Assembly (NCBI GenBank): GCA_964242115.1
Contig: CAXSZX010000004.1
Coordinates: 124,001 to 188,000, forward strand
Direction of reading: 5' to 3'
DNA: 64,000 bases
Source of the DNA: BOG-908 sp964242115
Lineage (GTDB): Bacteria; Pseudomonadota; Alphaproteobacteria; Acetobacterales; Acetobacteraceae
The notes under the pieces are model-generated. The model was not told the DNA's origin. It searched no databases and worked only from the letters and a program-made list of their open reading frames with translations. Shown here piece after piece: positions 31,701-40,584 of this stretch. The position numbers were made by a program, and so were the translations under genes. Within the stretch, counting starts at the first letter, position 1. The number at the start of each line of letters is the position of its first letter.

Positions 31701-31813
31701 GAAGCGTCTCCTCGAGCACGTCAGTGTGCCTTCGGAAGCAACGCAACGGTGCCGACGCGATGCGCGACGTCACGTGGGTTTGAGCATGAAGTGCTCTGCG
31801 GAGTGGTGAGACC

Positions 31814-31948
31814 AGGCAGAAAGGCCGGCTTTTTTGGCAAAAGCAGCAAAGAACTTTTAGTCCGGCTGTCGCGGAAGTTTCTGCAAAGCGTGCCCGAGGG
31901 AACCAGACTTTTCGGTTCTTTTTTTAAAAAAGAACCGCTTGCCTTGCC
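31814..31948. repeat. Intergenic inverted-repeat element, copy 13
   Basis: The left arm is AAGGCCGGCTTTTTTGGCAAAAGCAGC, with GGCTGTCGCGGAAG at 31864. The right arm is CGGTTCTTTTTTTAAAAAAGAACCGCTTGCC. It lies 7 bases from the SDR stop. Confidence 0.82.
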
Positions 31949-31954
31949 TATCTC

Positions 31955-32962
31955 TCAGCGCCGGTCAGACTTCCCAAATAGAAGCGCACCAAGCCCGTCA
32001 TAGACTGCGGTAGCGGCAGGATTAAGCTGCGCCTCCAGCAACAGGCTGGTGTTTCGCGTGAACGGGTGCAGAGAACTGCGTTCGGCGCCGTCTTCGCGAG
32101 CCTCGTAGAGGTTGTCGCGCCGAGCCGGCTCGCCCGGATTGCCCGATACCTGTGTGGCACGTCCCGCTTTGGAGAACATCCAGTCCATCAGCCGCGGGGC
32201 CACGGTGTTGGCGACCGCCAGCGACAGTCCGCCGGCGCCGCCGATGACGATGTCACGCGTGCCGTGCTCACACCCGTGCAGGATGGCACGTGCTACAAGG
32301 CGCGGATGGTAGGCCGGGGGTGGGTTGCGCGTGCCTGGCGTGTCCATCAGGTTGCGGGCATGTTCCATGAAGGCGGTGTCGATGGCAGCGGGTTTGACCA
32401 GAGTGAGGGTGACCGGGTCGCCAGCCGCCTCCAGTTCACGCCTGAACGCCTCGGTGAAGCCCTTGACTGCAAACTTCGCCGCGCAGTAGGCGCCCTGGTA
32501 GGGAATGGCGAACTCGCCGAGCACGCTGCCGACGTTGACGATGGCGCCGCCTTTCGCCTTGAGGTGCGCGGCCGCCGCGAGCGACCCGTGCACGACGCCC
32601 CAATACACGACGTCGAACAGGCGGCGCTGGTCCTGCAGGCTGACGTCCTGCAGCGTGCCGTAGATAAAAGCGCCGGCATCGTTGACCCACGAGTCGAAAC
32701 CGCCAAACACTTCGACCGCCCTGGAGGCGGCCACTGTCACCTGTTCGGGGTCGGCGACATCGGCGACCGCGTAGGCGGCGTGTCCGCCCGTGCTGTTGAT
32801 GTCTGCGACGATCTCCGCAAGCGCCGTCGCGTTGCGCGCGATGAGAAGCAGACGTGCGCCGCGTTCCGCGGCGAGCCGTGCGGTTGCCAGGCCGATGCCA
32901 GACGTAGCGCCGATGAGAACAATGGTCTGCTCGCCGACCGGTTTGAGGCGTGGGAGGGGCAT
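31955..32962 (-). CDS. Short-chain dehydrogenase/reductase (SDR)
   Basis: 335 residues. The cofactor-binding glycine motif is GATSGIGLATA (about residues 18-28), followed by RN, which favours NADP. Then come the DVADPEQV loop, NDAG (about 98), the catalytic serine in NVGSVLG (about 143) and the YxxxK pair in YQGAYCAAKFAVKG. The C-terminal ~90 residues, after the core, extend beyond the usual 250-residue SDR and include HPRLVARAILHGCEHG. This matches oxidoreductases annotated only as SDR; the substrate is unknown. It lies just downstream of the respiratory operon on the same strand, but 51 bases separate them and the motifs show no link. Confidence 0.82.
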   Translation of the reverse strand: MPLPRLKPVGEQTIVLIGATSGIGLATARLAAERGARLLLIARNATALAEIVADINSTGGHAAYAVADVADPEQVTVAASRAVEVFGGFDSWVNDAGAFIYGTLQDVSLQDQRRLFDVVYWGVVHGSLAAAAHLKAKGGAIVNVGSVLGEFAIPYQGAYCAAKFAVKGFTEAFRRELEAAGDPVTLTLVKPAAIDTAFMEHARNLMDTPGTRNPPPAYHPRLVARAILHGCEHGTRDIVIGGAGGLSLAVANTVAPRLMDWMFSKAGRATQVSGNPGEPARRDNLYEAREDGAERSSLHPFTRNTSLLLEAQLNPAATAVYDGLGALLFGKSDRR

Positions 32963-33013
32963 GCATGTCGCTCCTAGTGCGCTAGCTAGCCGTGCCGCTT
33001 GCGAGCCCGAAGT

Positions 33014-33304
33014 TCAGCGCGACAAGTAGTCAACCAGCGTCATGCCGAACATGATGGCGACCCAGAAGAATCCAACCGCGGAGAACAGCCTGATGAGTGG
33101 CGGTTCGCGAACAACCTCCATCGAGACAAGGAGAACAGTCAGCACCATGCAAAGGGTGGCTACGGCCTCGACGATGTAGGCGCCGCGGAACGGCAGAGTC
33201 GATCCGAGGACGACGTTGACGCCGAGCAGGAGCATGAGAACCACGAAGGAGATCGCTGGAAGCCGCATGTGCTTGACCAGGGCTTGGCGTTCGCTTCTCG
33301 TCAT
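33014..33304 (-). CDS. ctaF: Cytochrome c oxidase subunit IV (prokaryotic type)
   Basis: 96 residues with three membrane helices and the family's usual short basic N-terminus (MTRSERQALVKHMRLP). It is the small accessory subunit of a caa3-type oxidase. It starts 7 bases after the subunit III stop and closes the operon. Confidence 0.85.
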   Translation of the reverse strand: MTRSERQALVKHMRLPAISFVVLMLLLGVNVVLGSTLPFRGAYIVEAVATLCMVLTVLLVSMEVVREPPLIRLFSAVGFFWVAIMFGMTLVDYLSR

Positions 33305-33311
33305 GACGACT

Positions 33312-33977
33312 TCACCGGTTCAACACGTAGAGCACTGGAAAGACGATGATCCAGATCAGGTCGATGAAGTGCCAGTAGAGCCCGTAGATCTCGATGCGGT
33401 TCTGGTGGTGCTCGAGGAAGTGCGGCTTGCTCGCTTGCCACGTGAGCCATAGCAGGATGGACACGCCGGTGAGCAGGTGCAGTCCATGCAGCCCTGTGGT
33501 GACGTAGTAGACGTCGACGAACAAGCGAGTCGAATTATCCTTGTCGAGCAGGTAAGGCCGATCCAGAAACGGCATCATGTATTCATTGTAGTCTTGATAG
33601 TACTCGAAGCCCTTCAGCAACAGGAAGGTGGTGCCCAGGGCGGCGGTGGCCAACATGCAGCCGAGCATCAGGCGGCGGAACCCCAGGCGGGAGGTCATGA
33701 TGGCGCCGGACATGGTGAAGCTCGAACATATCAGCACCGCGGTGTTGGTGGCGCCGATCCAGAACTTCAGGTGCGTGGTGGCAGCGGTGACCGCTGCGGG
33801 ATACTGTATGCGAAGTATGAGCGCGCAGAGAAAGAGGCCCGCGAACAGCAACAACTCCGTCACCAGCCACGCCCACATTCCCAGCGTCGCAGCCTCGCGC
33901 TGCTGATCCTTGCTGCTGAACTGCTCGGCAAGTTCGAGACCTACCGGCTCGGCGATAGCCAGGCTCGCTTCAGCCAA
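33312..33977 (-). CDS. ctaE: Cytochrome c oxidase subunit III
   Basis: About 221 residues with five membrane helices (GMWAWLVTELLLFAGLFL, then HLKFWIGATNTAVLICSSF, GLHGLHLLTGVSILLWL and YWHFIDLIWIIVFPVLY), the short five-helix form of subunit III. I start at the TTG at 33977: it has AAGG upstream and overlaps the subunit I stop by 8 bases, in keeping with the overlapping style of this operon. No ATG lies near the conserved start. Confidence 0.88.
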   Translation of the reverse strand: MAEASLAIAEPVGLELAEQFSSKDQQREAATLGMWAWLVTELLLFAGLFLCALILRIQYPAAVTAATTHLKFWIGATNTAVLICSSFTMSGAIMTSRLGFRRLMLGCMLATAALGTTFLLLKGFEYYQDYNEYMMPFLDRPYLLDKDNSTRLFVDVYYVTTGLHGLHLLTGVSILLWLTWQASKPHFLEHHQNRIEIYGLYWHFIDLIWIIVFPVLYVLNR

Positions 33978-35622
33978 CTTCGCGCGCCTTGATCGCGTAA
34001 TCGTATGGCTCGTAGTCGACGACCGGCGTGCGCAGAAAATTGTGCGGCGGTGGCGGCGACGAGGTCGTCCACTCCAGTCCTTTAGCCTGCCAAGGGTTTG
34101 CAGGAGCACGCTTGCCGAACCAGAGCGACCAGATCAGGTACACCATCGGAAACAGGTAACCCACCGCCAAGATCGTAGAACCAGCACTCGAAAGGATGTT
34201 CAGCAGTTGAAATTCCGGCGGATACTCGTGGTAGCGGCGCGGCATCCCAAGATAGCCCAGGATAAATTGCGGGAAGAAGGTGACGTTGAAACCGATGAAG
34301 ATGAGGAAGGCACCGACGCGCCCCCAAGCTTCTGGATACATGCGGCCGGTAAATTTCGGCCACCAGTAGTGCAACCCACCAAGGAAGGCGAGCATGGTGC
34401 CGCCGACCATGATGTAGTGGAAATGTGCGACCACGAAATATGTGTCGTGTAGATGTGCGTCTACTGCCAGCGTCGCGAGGAACAGCCCGGTCAGGCCTCC
34501 AAGCACGAACAAGCCGATGTAGCCCATCGCGTAGAGCATCGGCGTGTCGAGCCTTATCGCGCCTTTATGAATCGTCGCCGTCCAATTGTAGACTTTTACC
34601 GCAGAGGGGACTGCGACGGCAAAGCTCAGAAACGAAAAGACCGTGCTGGCCAACTGGCTTTGCCCGTTGACGAACATGTGGTGACCCCACACCAGGAACG
34701 TGATCGAGGCAAGGCCGATGCTGGCATAGGCCACAAACCTGTAGCCGAAGACGCGTTTTTGCGAAAACGCCGCGACGAGTTCGGTGATTACGCCCATGCC
34801 GGGCAACACCATGATATATACCGCAGGGTGTGAGTAAAACCAGAATAGATGCTCGAACAGCACCGGGTCACCGCCGAGGCGCGGGTCGAAGACGCCGATG
34901 TGGAACGCGCGCTCCATCACGAGAAGGATGAGCGCCATCGTTATCACCGGCGTCCCAAGCAGGAAAATCAGGCTGACGGCATAGTGTGTCCAGACGAAGA
35001 TTGGCATGCGGAACCAAGTCATTCCCGGGCAGCGCATCTTGTGAATGGTGACGACGAAGTTCAGCCCAGTGAGGATGGACGAGAAACCCACCACGATGAC
35101 GCCCAGCAACGCTGGGATGACGTAGGTGTTGGAGTAGGTGGTGCTGAACGGCGCGTAGAACGTCCATCCGGTATCCACGCCGCCCACGATCAACACGACG
35201 ATCGTGAATAGCGAGCCGGTCATGAAGATATACCAGCTGAGTAGGTTGAGCTTGGGGAATGCCAGGTCCTTTGCACCTATCATCAGTGGAATAAGAAAGT
35301 TACCGAAGGTCGCCGGGATCGACGGGATCAGGAAAAACCAGATCATGATCACGCCGTGCATGGTGAACAGCTTGTTGTAGGTGTCGTTAGTGAAGATCTG
35401 TCCGTTCGGCACGACGAGGCTCAACCGGATCAGGCCTGCTGCGACCGCGCCAAGCACGAAAAACCCGGTGATGGAGGCGAGGTAGAGAAGTGCGATGCGC
35501 TTGTGATCTGTGGTGAAGAACCAGCTGCGTAGAGTGTGCTCGGCGTGCAGGTAGTCCGCCGGGCGATCGATGGTGATCCGCGGCGTTCCCGGATCACGCA
35601 GAACGGCGTCTGACGGGCTCAT
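33970..35622 (-). CDS. ctaD: caa3-type cytochrome c oxidase subunit I (A2-type)
   Basis: 550 residues with 12 membrane helices. It holds the haem a/a3-CuB site where oxygen is reduced. The cross-linked His-Tyr motif appears as YSHPAVY (Tyr263, Ser264, His265) in helix VI. The usual D-channel glutamate (GHPEVY in A1 oxidases) is replaced by alanine, with Tyr-Ser just before it. That is the marker of A2-type oxidases such as that of Rhodothermus marinus. WGHHMFVNGQ carries the other CuB histidines. The start at 35622 overlaps subunit II by 4 bases (ATGA). Confidence 0.93.
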   Translation of the reverse strand: MSPSDAVLRDPGTPRITIDRPADYLHAEHTLRSWFFTTDHKRIALLYLASITGFFVLGAVAAGLIRLSLVVPNGQIFTNDTYNKLFTMHGVIMIWFFLIPSIPATFGNFLIPLMIGAKDLAFPKLNLLSWYIFMTGSLFTIVVLIVGGVDTGWTFYAPFSTTYSNTYVIPALLGVIVVGFSSILTGLNFVVTIHKMRCPGMTWFRMPIFVWTHYAVSLIFLLGTPVITMALILLVMERAFHIGVFDPRLGGDPVLFEHLFWFYSHPAVYIMVLPGMGVITELVAAFSQKRVFGYRFVAYASIGLASITFLVWGHHMFVNGQSQLASTVFSFLSFAVAVPSAVKVYNWTATIHKGAIRLDTPMLYAMGYIGLFVLGGLTGLFLATLAVDAHLHDTYFVVAHFHYIMVGGTMLAFLGGLHYWWPKFTGRMYPEAWGRVGAFLIFIGFNVTFFPQFILGYLGMPRRYHEYPPEFQLLNILSSAGSTILAVGYLFPMVYLIWSLWFGKRAPANPWQAKGLEWTTSSPPPPHNFLRTPVVDYEPYDYAIKAREVG

Positions 35623-36578
35623 GGATGGCTCTCCTGCATCGTCTTCACGTAGGCGATCAACTGGATCATCTCGTCTTCCGGGATCACGCCGTTGAAACTC
35701 GGCATCACCTGCTTGTAGCCGGCGACCAGATTGTGGTCCGGGTTGAGTATCTTGTCGCGCACGTAGTTGTCGTCGGCGATCAGCGTGCTGCCGGAAGCAA
35801 GCGGCACCGGCCTGCCGTATAACCCTTCGAGAGACGGCGCACGCACGGTGGCGGCAGCGCCATGACAACCCGTGCAACCGTAACTGGCGAACAACCGTTT
35901 GCCGCCGGCGGCGAGCGAAATGCTTGACCCGGCCGAGTTCAGCCAATGCTCGTAATCGCCCGGCGTCATCACGTAGATCTGGCCATCCATGACCGAATGA
36001 TCGGTCCCGCAATACTCGGAGCAGTACATGCGGTATGCGCCCGGCCGGTCCGCCTGAAACCAGACTTGCGTGTAGCGGCCCGGCAAGGTCTCCATCTGCA
36101 CACGAAACGCGGGAAGATAGAGCGAGTGGATGACATCCTGGCTGATCATATTGATGACTATCGGCTGGCCGGTCGGAACGTGCAGGTCGTTGATTTCAGC
36201 CTGCCCGCCTGGGTGCTCGAACTTCCACATCCATTGCCGGCCCACTCCCTGTATCGTCATCGCATTGCCCGGCGGGTGCTTGCCAACGTCGAAGATCTGC
36301 GCGCCCCATACAAAGAAGCCCAACGTTAGGAAGAACGGGATCAGCATCCACGACATTTCGATCTTGACGTTGCGGTCGGACGTATGGCCGCGCTCGACAG
36401 TGCGGCCAGCACGATAGACCAGTGCGAAATAGGTTATTGCAACGAAGATCGGCACTGTCAGCAGCAACGTGACCGCAGTAAAGGCGGAGATCAGGTAGTC
36501 GACATGTGTCGCGGTATGCGAGGCGGCCGCCGGCCATAGCAGCAGCGGGTAATCCGTATGGTTGCCGGGACCGGTCAA
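35619..36578 (-). CDS. ctaC: caa3 oxidase subunit II with fused cytochrome c domain
   Basis: 319 residues. Two membrane helices (about 27-50 and 76-95) precede the cupredoxin domain. The CuA site is CSEYCGTDHSVM (about residues 184-196). A C-terminal cytochrome c domain has the haem motif GCTGCHG (about 233) and a distal methionine probably in KQVMPSF. The fusion defines the caa3 class, which can take electrons directly from an upstream complex. The start is a TTG at 36578 overlapping the preceding stop (TTGA). Confidence 0.92.
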   Translation of the reverse strand: MTGPGNHTDYPLLLWPAAASHTATHVDYLISAFTAVTLLLTVPIFVAITYFALVYRAGRTVERGHTSDRNVKIEMSWMLIPFFLTLGFFVWGAQIFDVGKHPPGNAMTIQGVGRQWMWKFEHPGGQAEINDLHVPTGQPIVINMISQDVIHSLYLPAFRVQMETLPGRYTQVWFQADRPGAYRMYCSEYCGTDHSVMDGQIYVMTPGDYEHWLNSAGSSISLAAGGKRLFASYGCTGCHGAAATVRAPSLEGLYGRPVPLASGSTLIADDNYVRDKILNPDHNLVAGYKQVMPSFNGVIPEDEMIQLIAYVKTMQESHP

Positions 36579-37114
36579 GGCTTATGCTCCGGTGCTGCAT
36601 GAGCATCCAGCGACTGGCCGGTGACGAGCGCCATCGCCCGGTCGATCGGGATACGGGCTGTGCTTGCGTCTAACCTGGCATAGCCATGCAACTTTGCGGT
36701 TTCACGCGCCTTCAACGCACCAAGCTCGCCGACAGGGTCGGCCTGGAGATGCGGCAAAGGCGGCGCGGACTGCAGACGCTGCAGCGAGGTCAACCCGGTC
36801 TCCAGTTTCGCATCCTGATGATGCCAGTTGCTGACAAGGAGAATCATGAGCGTTACTGCAGTCATTGCGGACGCCGCAAAGATCGCCATCGTCCAGCCAA
36901 GCTGACGTGCATCGGCATCACCTTCTTCGAACTCGCTCGCCAGCGACCCGGCGCTGACCGGGCCTTGGGGCGTGCCACGCCCGATGTCGGGCCCGAAGGG
37001 GTCGAGTGCCTTCCGCTGTGGCCGCCGGCGACCCAGCACGCGTGCACCAACCAAGCCGGTGAGTGCGCCGACAACGAACGACAGCGCGCCGCTCGAGCGC
37101 TTGACAGGAGTCAC
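36575..37114 (-). CDS. Membrane protein of unknown function between actF and ctaC
   Basis: 179 residues. A short hydrophobic segment lies at about 10-26 (ALSFVVGALTGLVGARVLG), and a clear membrane helix at about 74-94 (WTMAIFAASAMTAVTLMILL). The rest is soluble, with an Ala/Leu-rich C-terminus containing IPIDRAMALVTGQ. I take the GTG at 37114 rather than the ATG at 37144, because it gives the same 4-base overlap (GTGA) seen at other junctions in this operon. IPIDRAMALV is reminiscent of small proteins encoded next to alternative complex III or cytochrome oxidase genes. The function is unknown; an assembly or linking role is inferred from position only. Confidence 0.65.
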   Translation of the reverse strand: MTPVKRSSGALSFVVGALTGLVGARVLGRRRPQRKALDPFGPDIGRGTPQGPVSAGSLASEFEEGDADARQLGWTMAIFAASAMTAVTLMILLVSNWHHQDAKLETGLTSLQRLQSAPPLPHLQADPVGELGALKARETAKLHGYARLDASTARIPIDRAMALVTGQSLDAHAAPEHKP

Positions 37115-38103
37115 GTGCGCACCAGCGACGGCTTCCAGGCCCATGCGATGACCGCAGCGAGTATGATAGACACCAACCAGGCACCAGCCTCAGAAGCAGA
37201 GGGCGAGAAGCTTCCTCGCACGGATGGAATGACGAGCCACGCCATTTCCACGAGGTGCGCGACCAACAGTGACAAGGCGCAACCAGCCAGAACCACGCGC
37301 AGCGATCCCATGCGCGCCACGCCGAGCAACACGAACGACCCGACGACGGCTGCAACCGCGAACCAGACAGCCGACCGGGCGAGTAGGCCGTCGCGATGAA
37401 GGTAGTAGGTAATCTCGCTCGGTTTGTCGGCTGACCAGATAATGAGGTAGTGCACCAGGTGTAAAACTGCCCAGACACCTGACGCAGTCAGCAGGAGAGC
37501 CACAGCTCCGGGCGGCGGGCTTACGCTACAGACCAGCACAGCAACGGATAGCGCCAGAGCGCACTGAGCGGCAATCAGCAAGAGACCGAACGCAGCCGAG
37601 TTCAGACCGGGCGAGAGCGACATCACCCAGTCGATCGCAGCAAGAGTCCCTACGACTGCATGCAGCACGAGCCCAGCGACGCAAAGGCCGACACGCGGGG
37701 CATTACGGTGTGGACGAAGAGCCATCAATGCGATTGCGGTCCAGATCGCCAGGTATCCTACCCCACGCAACGCGAACCAGGGTTGACTGAACCACCATCC
37801 GGCAAAGCCGGGCGGCTGGTGCGCTGCCCACGGGTAGACACTGTGCAATCCGATCAACACCGGCAAGCCGATGAGTGCAGCCACCGGCATCAGCACGAGT
37901 TGCCAGCGCAGGTAACCGCTTTGCCCCGCACCTCCGAACCCGGCCATTTCCATTCCCAGGACGATTGGCAACGCACCAGCCGGCAACGCGAGAAAGGCCA
38001 GCCAAGCGGCCACGTAGGCGGGCATGATGACGTCGCCCAAGATCAGCACCGCCGACCAGGCAACCAGCACGCATGATCCTGTCACGATACTGGCGCGTCT
38101 CAC
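37111..38103 (-). CDS. actF: Alternative complex III subunit ActF
   Basis: 330 residues with about ten membrane helices, the size of the ActF membrane subunit of quinol:electron-acceptor oxidoreductase. Polar residues within helices (WFSQPWFALRGVGYLAIW, LHLVHYLIIWSADKPSEI) match the pattern of this family. It follows actE with a 4-base overlap and precedes a small membrane protein and the oxidase genes. ActF's role is structural, possibly in proton movement. Confidence 0.82.
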   Translation of the reverse strand: MRRASIVTGSCVLVAWSAVLILGDVIMPAYVAAWLAFLALPAGALPIVLGMEMAGFGGAGQSGYLRWQLVLMPVAALIGLPVLIGLHSVYPWAAHQPPGFAGWWFSQPWFALRGVGYLAIWTAIALMALRPHRNAPRVGLCVAGLVLHAVVGTLAAIDWVMSLSPGLNSAAFGLLLIAAQCALALSVAVLVCSVSPPPGAVALLLTASGVWAVLHLVHYLIIWSADKPSEITYYLHRDGLLARSAVWFAVAAVVGSFVLLGVARMGSLRVVLAGCALSLLVAHLVEMAWLVIPSVRGSFSPSASEAGAWLVSIILAAVIAWAWKPSLVRT

Positions 38104-38633
38104 GGCGCAGAACCTTCCGCCAGATGAACCCTGTCCTGCTCAGGCAAGTCTGCGAGCGAGGCGCTTTGGCTCATTTGCAAAGCGCGAATGTAGGCGGCAA
38201 TCGCCCAGCGGTCCGCAGGCGGCACCCGCGCCGCGTAGCTATACATCGCACCATGACCATTGGTGATCGCGTCGTAGACGACATGCGCTTGGGCGTGAAG
38301 CAGGCGCGCGCTGGTGAAGCTGGGTGGATGCGGGAAACCTCGCTGCACGATCATACCCTCGCCGTCACCGCTTTCAGCGTGACATGGGGTGCAGAAAATC
38401 TCGTAACGGGCCTGACCGCGCGCCAGCAACGCAGCATCGATCACCTTGGGCTGTGGTGCCGGAGCATCCGGAAGCTCCTGGGCCAGCGTACCGGGAACCG
38501 GGCGCCGTACGCTGCCGCCGTTCGCAAGAAGCCGGTCCTGGTCCCACTGGCGCACCACGTTCTGGGTATACATATCCTCCTTCTTGCATGCCGAAACTGC
38601 CAAGATCAGCAGCAGCAAAGCTAGGCGCATCAT
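38100..38633 (-). CDS. actE: Alternative complex III mono-haem cytochrome c, ActE
   Basis: 177 residues. A lipoprotein signal (LLLLILAVSACKK) implies anchoring at the membrane surface. A single haem motif CTPCH lies at about residue 81, with later methionines as possible axial ligand. It carries electrons out of complex III towards the acceptor. The start at 38633 (MMRLALL) overlaps the ActC-ActD stop by 4 bases. Confidence 0.87.
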   Translation of the reverse strand: MMRLALLLLILAVSACKKEDMYTQNVVRQWDQDRLLANGGSVRRPVPGTLAQELPDAPAPQPKVIDAALLARGQARYEIFCTPCHAESGDGEGMIVQRGFPHPPSFTSARLLHAQAHVVYDAITNGHGAMYSYAARVPPADRWAIAAYIRALQMSQSASLADLPEQDRVHLAEGSAP

Positions 38634-40582
38634 CGCGGCACCCTGCTTACCGTCAGCGCCGAATCGGGCAGTGAGCGGAAAGCTTCCTCGGCCATGTCGG
38701 CGTCGAAACTCTCCCCGTGTCCATGAGCGACGACGAAGAAGCGGTCCTCTGTCGCTCGCCGGAAACCGGGAATGTTGAAGGCGGGGTGGTTGAGGCGCGG
38801 TAGCCGATTGAGTACGCACATCGCCGCAACGGCCGCCATGCCGGCACACAGGCAGCCGAAACTTGCCGTTGGAACCAGAAAGGCCGGCCAGCTGAAAAGC
38901 GGCCGGCCACCGATGTTGAAGACGTAGTCCGACACGGTGGCGTAGGTGCACATGCCAAACATGGCAGCCGCACCCGCGAGCCCACCGGCAAGCGCGAACC
39001 CGGTCAGGCCATGCAGCGGCAAGCCAAGCGCCTGGCTGACAGCGCGGCTCGGCAACGGACCGTAGGCATCCACGCGCCAGTCTGCCTGTCTGCGTAGAGC
39101 AGAAATCGCCCTTTCGATCTGGCCGGCATCCTCGAACTCACCTGCCACACCCCAAATCGGAGCACCGTGCTCGGGGTACAACACGGCGCCGAGATGGTTT
39201 GCACCAGTGCGCAACGCCAGGCTACGCGCCCCTAACATCGAGACGACAGGCAGCACGCGGAGAAATATGAGCAGCAGGAAGAGAAACAACCCCGCTGAAC
39301 CGGCAAACGTCGCCCACTCAAAGAAGGTGATGCGGGTAGCTTGCGCGGCCGAAGGCAGAAAATCGTGCTGCAGCGTGGCGACAATCAGCGTGTAGTGATC
39401 TCCCCAGATGCCTGCGGCAGCCATCCCGCCAATCCAGGCAAGCACGCCTGGCCGGCCGCGCAGAGCAGGGATCAGCAGCAGCAACGGCGGCAGCAACCCT
39501 GCAGTGACCAGCATCCAGAAGCTCCAGGCCACTGGGCCGGTGGCGCGCCTTGCGAGGTTCGCCATCTCATACCTGTCATTCCCAAGCAGGGTCACGAAGT
39601 CTCCGGTAACCTCGCAATAGCTGTTCGCCAACCCGAGCGCCAAAAGCATCCAAGCAAGCACGCGCAGGTGACGTTCAGTAATCAAGGCAGCCAATCCAAA
39701 CGCATCGCGCAGGACGACGGTGAGGACAGACAGCAAGCCGACACCGGCGAACAGCGCACCCACAAGGTAGGTCACTGGCAGCAACGTGTCGTGCCAGCCT
39801 GGCTCGACCGTGCCTGCAAACATCACCGAGGCGCCGATCTGCAGTGTCACGACGACGAGGACGCCGAGCAGCGCCAACGTCCGGTAAGCGCGGGTCCAGC
39901 GATGCCAGTGCACGGCCGAACCGCGCCAGCCGAGTGCGGCGATGCCGTACAGCTGAGCGCGCAACAGGCCCCTCCCCTCGCCGTCTGCAAGCACGCGTCC
40001 CCAAGCGCGGTCGCGCAGCGTGGCAAGGTCGGGAATGAGGCCGACGAACCAAAAGCCCGCAGCCAATCCAAGGAAACTCAGTATGTCGATCGCGTCCCAG
40101 TAAAGTGGACTGCGAAATTGCGGCCACAGCGCGTAGGTGTTCGGGTAAGGCAGGTTCCAGTAGAAGAACCAGGGCCGGCCGAGATGGATGATCGGGTACA
40201 CCGCGGCGGCCGCGGCGGCCAGCAACGCCATCGTCTCACTGATACGGTTCAGCGCCCCGCGCCACTCGACGCCCAACAGCAGGAACATGCCGCTGACCAA
40301 CAGGCCGCCGCAGGCGATGCCGATCCACCAGTCGTAGCTGACGATGTCGAGCGCCCAGGTGACCGGAATGTTATTGCCCCAGACTGCAACACCGTCGAGG
40401 AACAGGAAGCCGAGCGAGACCGCGAGAAGGCCCACCAGCGCCAGAGAGACGGCAAGGGCCAGCCACCAGCGGCCCCAGCCGTCTTGTCCCAGCGGAATGC
40501 CGGCCAGGGTGCGGCCGATACTCTCGTAAGTCTGGCCTGCATCGATGAAGGGCGAGACTGTCTGCGTGGCGCCAGGCGGCAT
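38630..40582 (-). CDS. actC: Fused ActC-ActD membrane subunit of alternative complex III
   Basis: 650 residues in a single open frame. Residues 1 to about 460 are an NrfD/PsrC-like protein with ten helices (ActC: VTWALDIVSYDWWIGI, YPIIHLGRPWFFYW). From about 478 (GAVLYPEHGAPIWGVAGEF) to the end it is a DUF3341/ActD protein: a soluble ferredoxin-like start, two helices near 540-610, and a soluble tail. ActC and ActD are usually separate genes, so this is a fusion; the reading frame shows no stop between them. ActC is the quinol-site candidate. It starts 2 bases after the actB stop. Confidence 0.85.
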   Translation of the reverse strand: MPPGATQTVSPFIDAGQTYESIGRTLAGIPLGQDGWGRWWLALAVSLALVGLLAVSLGFLFLDGVAVWGNNIPVTWALDIVSYDWWIGIACGGLLVSGMFLLLGVEWRGALNRISETMALLAAAAAAVYPIIHLGRPWFFYWNLPYPNTYALWPQFRSPLYWDAIDILSFLGLAAGFWFVGLIPDLATLRDRAWGRVLADGEGRGLLRAQLYGIAALGWRGSAVHWHRWTRAYRTLALLGVLVVVTLQIGASVMFAGTVEPGWHDTLLPVTYLVGALFAGVGLLSVLTVVLRDAFGLAALITERHLRVLAWMLLALGLANSYCEVTGDFVTLLGNDRYEMANLARRATGPVAWSFWMLVTAGLLPPLLLLIPALRGRPGVLAWIGGMAAAGIWGDHYTLIVATLQHDFLPSAAQATRITFFEWATFAGSAGLFLFLLLIFLRVLPVVSMLGARSLALRTGANHLGAVLYPEHGAPIWGVAGEFEDAGQIERAISALRRQADWRVDAYGPLPSRAVSQALGLPLHGLTGFALAGGLAGAAAMFGMCTYATVSDYVFNIGGRPLFSWPAFLVPTASFGCLCAGMAAVAAMCVLNRLPRLNHPAFNIPGFRRATEDRFFVVAHGHGESFDADMAEEAFRSLPDSALTVSRVPR

Positions 40583-40584
40583 GG

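Noticed and set aside
31955..32962. The SDR as the missing DprE2 of the arabinose-type cluster
   Set aside because: It is 11 kb away, has a C-terminal extension unlike DprE2 as I know it, and nothing in its motifs points to a lipid-linked sugar.
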